DNA of 64,000 nt from Struthidea cinerea (taxonomy: Eukaryota > Chordata > Aves > Passeriformes > Corcoracidae). Shown piece by piece: positions 61,750-64,000 of the stretch. The translations under genes and the position numbers were made by a program. How positions within the stretch are numbered: position 1 is the stretch's first letter; each line of letters begins with the position of its first letter. The stretch is from assembly GCA_013397865.1 (NCBI GenBank), contig VZTI01004079.1, positions 7,864-71,863 of the forward strand, written 5' to 3'. The notes under the pieces were generated by a model. That model did no database searches. It was not told the DNA's origin and saw nothing but the letters and a program-made list of their open reading frames with translations.

Positions 61750-64000
61750 TATGAATGTCATTGTAATAATTCCAAAACTCTTTGAAAGACTTTGCAGATG
61801 TTAGCAATAGAAGTAAGATTCTGTTTTAAAGTACAAAGCAAAAAAATTTAGGATTTCCTGGAATTTCTGTTGTGAACTTAATGTTTTCATTTGCAAATTG
61901 TAAGGGGAAGAGCTCTTTGAGGTAGGCCAAACTGAACGAGGTGTGTTTCACCTGTAATCATCTACAGACCAGTGGGGAGAGACCAGCACCCCAGAGGATG
62001 GTCCATGCAGCCTTAAAATGTTCAAGGCATATGGCAAACATGATGCAGCTCCTGCAGAGAGGAATGTGGCTTAGGACATGCCACATCCTCTGTTGTGGCT
62101 GCTATCAAGGTTTGCCTAGGGGAGCACTCTGGAAAGTATGAGCTATCAGCAGAGACCAAGTGAGTTAGGACTGTTAGGAGTACGGACATCAAGGTCAAGG
62201 CTGGAAAGCGCCTGCACTTTACTGTTTCTCTGTAAGTGGTTGCTGAAATTAGGGAGGGAGCAATTTTGAGAAGGTTGGAATCTTCTATCCAAAAAACTGG
62301 CAATTATCTGTCAGAAATTATGTATTGATTCTGGTACCACCATTCTTGTGATAATCTTGAGGCCATTTTCTGTTATTATTGTGCATTGATCTTTAAAACC
62401 TTTTCAATATAAAAGCAGGAGCATTGACTCTGGCTGACTCTCCAGCTCTTAGAAGTCCCTGCAAAACAGCTGTGTCTCCACACAATGCCCTAAGAAAGAC
62501 AGGAAACAAATTTGACTCCTGAATATCCATTCAAAAGGATATTGCACTTCAGAAGGACCATACTGGGAGAGGCTGGAAAGAAGATGGCTTGTAGGACTCC
62601 ACCTAGACTGAAATGCCAAAAAGTGTTCCATCGCACAGGAGGATGAGACTAAATGAGAGACAAGAGCATCGTGGAATATTTGCAAAGGTTTGTAACTCTT
62701 GTCTTTAGAGTAAATGTAAAAACACAAAATAACCTTTGTTAAACTTTATTCCTAAATTTTCTGCTGTATTTCTCCAGAAGGTGCAAGTCACAGTAGCTGT
62801 CATCTTGTAGATGATCTCTGTGGGCTTCCACTTTGAGAGGCATTTTCAGAGAGTGTATGGAGGATCAGGTTCTAACATTGTCCAGATAATGTTCATAAAC
62901 CATACATCACTAGAGTGATGGATCATAACTAGAATTTTCTGTAATTCATTTCTCATTTGTGTGAATGTTATTGGCACATCCTAGTGATGCCATGTAATTC
63001 CGATGTTGAATTCACAGATCTCTACAGTGGCTTGAATCAAAGCTTTCAAAGGACACAAACCATGAGTAATGAAACTACTTATGAAGAGTGAATCAAAGAT
63101 GAAAAAAATGGTCCTGCCTTCCACTGGGACCAGATTATGTCAGGGCATTAGAGTCCTATCCAGAAAAAAAGAAAACTAAACATTAAAATTGCTGTAATTC
63201 AGTCCAATCCTAGCTGTTGATTCTGGTTCAACTGTGATCCAGAAGCTTCACAGTGAAAATGTGATTTTTCTAAAATACAATTGTGAAAAGTGGCATCGTT
63301 TTCACTCACAAATCTAGTGAGAAATGAAGAGAACTCTCTCTTCCCTGAATTTTAGAAACCATGCAGTGTACAAGCCACTATGATTAGGGTGCAGTGTCAG
63401 CATTTTGGATGCACTTAGGAGCAAGTTAATTGAATTTACCAGCAGCAGCAGGGGTGGCTGTGAAGATCCTAGTACATGTGCAGAGCTCCTGTGCCAGTCC
63501 CGCACCTTTGGGCTGCAGAGACAGTTACTGATGGGGATCAGTGCAGATCAGAGCAGATCAGCACGTTCCCATCCCAGGTGGTGTAATGAGCCAGATCCAA
63601 AAATAAGATTCAAATGCTTGATTCAGTTCAGCTTTTCTCTTAAGTGACATAAATCCTGAGGATAATTTAACTTGCATGAATTAGTCCAATTAGATTAAAG
63701 GTGCTAGTGGTACTGCTAATCATCTTGCCAACAGCTATACCAATTGCCATTTAGGATGGCCCTACTCTCCTTTAATAGCAGGATTATTCTGTTGGGTTGT
63801 TTACTTTGGATTTCTTTCTCCATCCATGCTCTTTAGACAGAAAGCAGATATTAATGTAAACCTATTAGAAATGTTGCATACATGTAAGACATTAATTCTT
63901 GGCTAGTGTAATCTTGAATATTTTTAGCCAGTACTATAAATCTGCAGAATAAATTAATCTGAAAAGCTGGCTGAGTAGTTTGAATTTGCTGGGGCTGAGT
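61750..64000. other. Non-genic right end of the window
   Basis: No gene, RNA or transposon was recognised. Open frames of up to 93 codons on both strands overlap and show no motif. Confidence 0.5.

Noticed and set aside
61622..61807. Minus-strand open frame with repeated FLSF units
   Set aside because: It is the GAAA microsatellite translated on the opposite strand.
1..64000. CRISPR array, operon, phage or bacterial defence system
   Set aside because: The sequence is vertebrate: CR1 LINEs, avian LTRs, low coding density, microsatellites. No regularly spaced direct repeats or prokaryotic gene clusters occur.

Overview
This window is vertebrate nuclear DNA, almost certainly from a bird. The main evidence is a 1.5 kb CR1 (chicken repeat 1) non-LTR retrotransposon at about 25.17-26.69 kb with the typical 3' octamer tandem. 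Several older CR1 fragments lie on both strands, and a solo long terminal repeat of a widespread avian ERVL-like family is at 58.75-59.38 kb. The background is AT-rich, no open frame outside the CR1 looks like a conserved protein, and there are two runs of N (assembly gaps). This fits an intergenic or deep intronic stretch of a large avian chromosome. The species cannot be named from what is visible.

Layout. 1-25.2 kb: AT-rich single-copy-looking DNA with short microsatellites ((TTCC)n, (CAA/CAG)n, (TGG)n, poly-T), one possible ancient CR1 fragment near 12 kb, one weak exon-like open stretch near 2.0-2.2 kb, and a compact near-perfect palindrome at 23.6 kb. 25.17-26.69 kb: the largest CR1 copy, minus strand, with the reverse transcriptase and C-terminal part of the pol ORF still legible but frameshifted. 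26.7-33.2 kb: no feature beyond a poly-T tract. 33.24-34.06 kb: a GC-rich island that reads best as a solo LTR on the minus strand (TATA box, AATAAA, TG...CA ends, imperfect 5-bp target duplication). 34-50 kb: two CR1 fragments (35.5 and 40.5-40.9 kb) and a 184-bp gap at 44.94-45.12 kb inside G/T homopolymer-rich DNA. 50-64 kb: a (ATATT)8 array, three or four more CR1 remnants, an A/C-rich low-complexity patch, the ERVL-type solo LTR with a 45-bp gap beside a C15 tract, and a compound (GATA)4-(GAAA)n microsatellite at 61.7 kb.

I found no protein-coding gene, tRNA, rRNA, CRISPR array, operon or other organised multi-gene system that the sequence supports. The window is best explained as a transposon graveyard in non-genic avian DNA, and the points worth a second look are modest: the exon-like segment, the palindrome, the LTR structures, and the mutational state of the CR1 reverse transcriptase.
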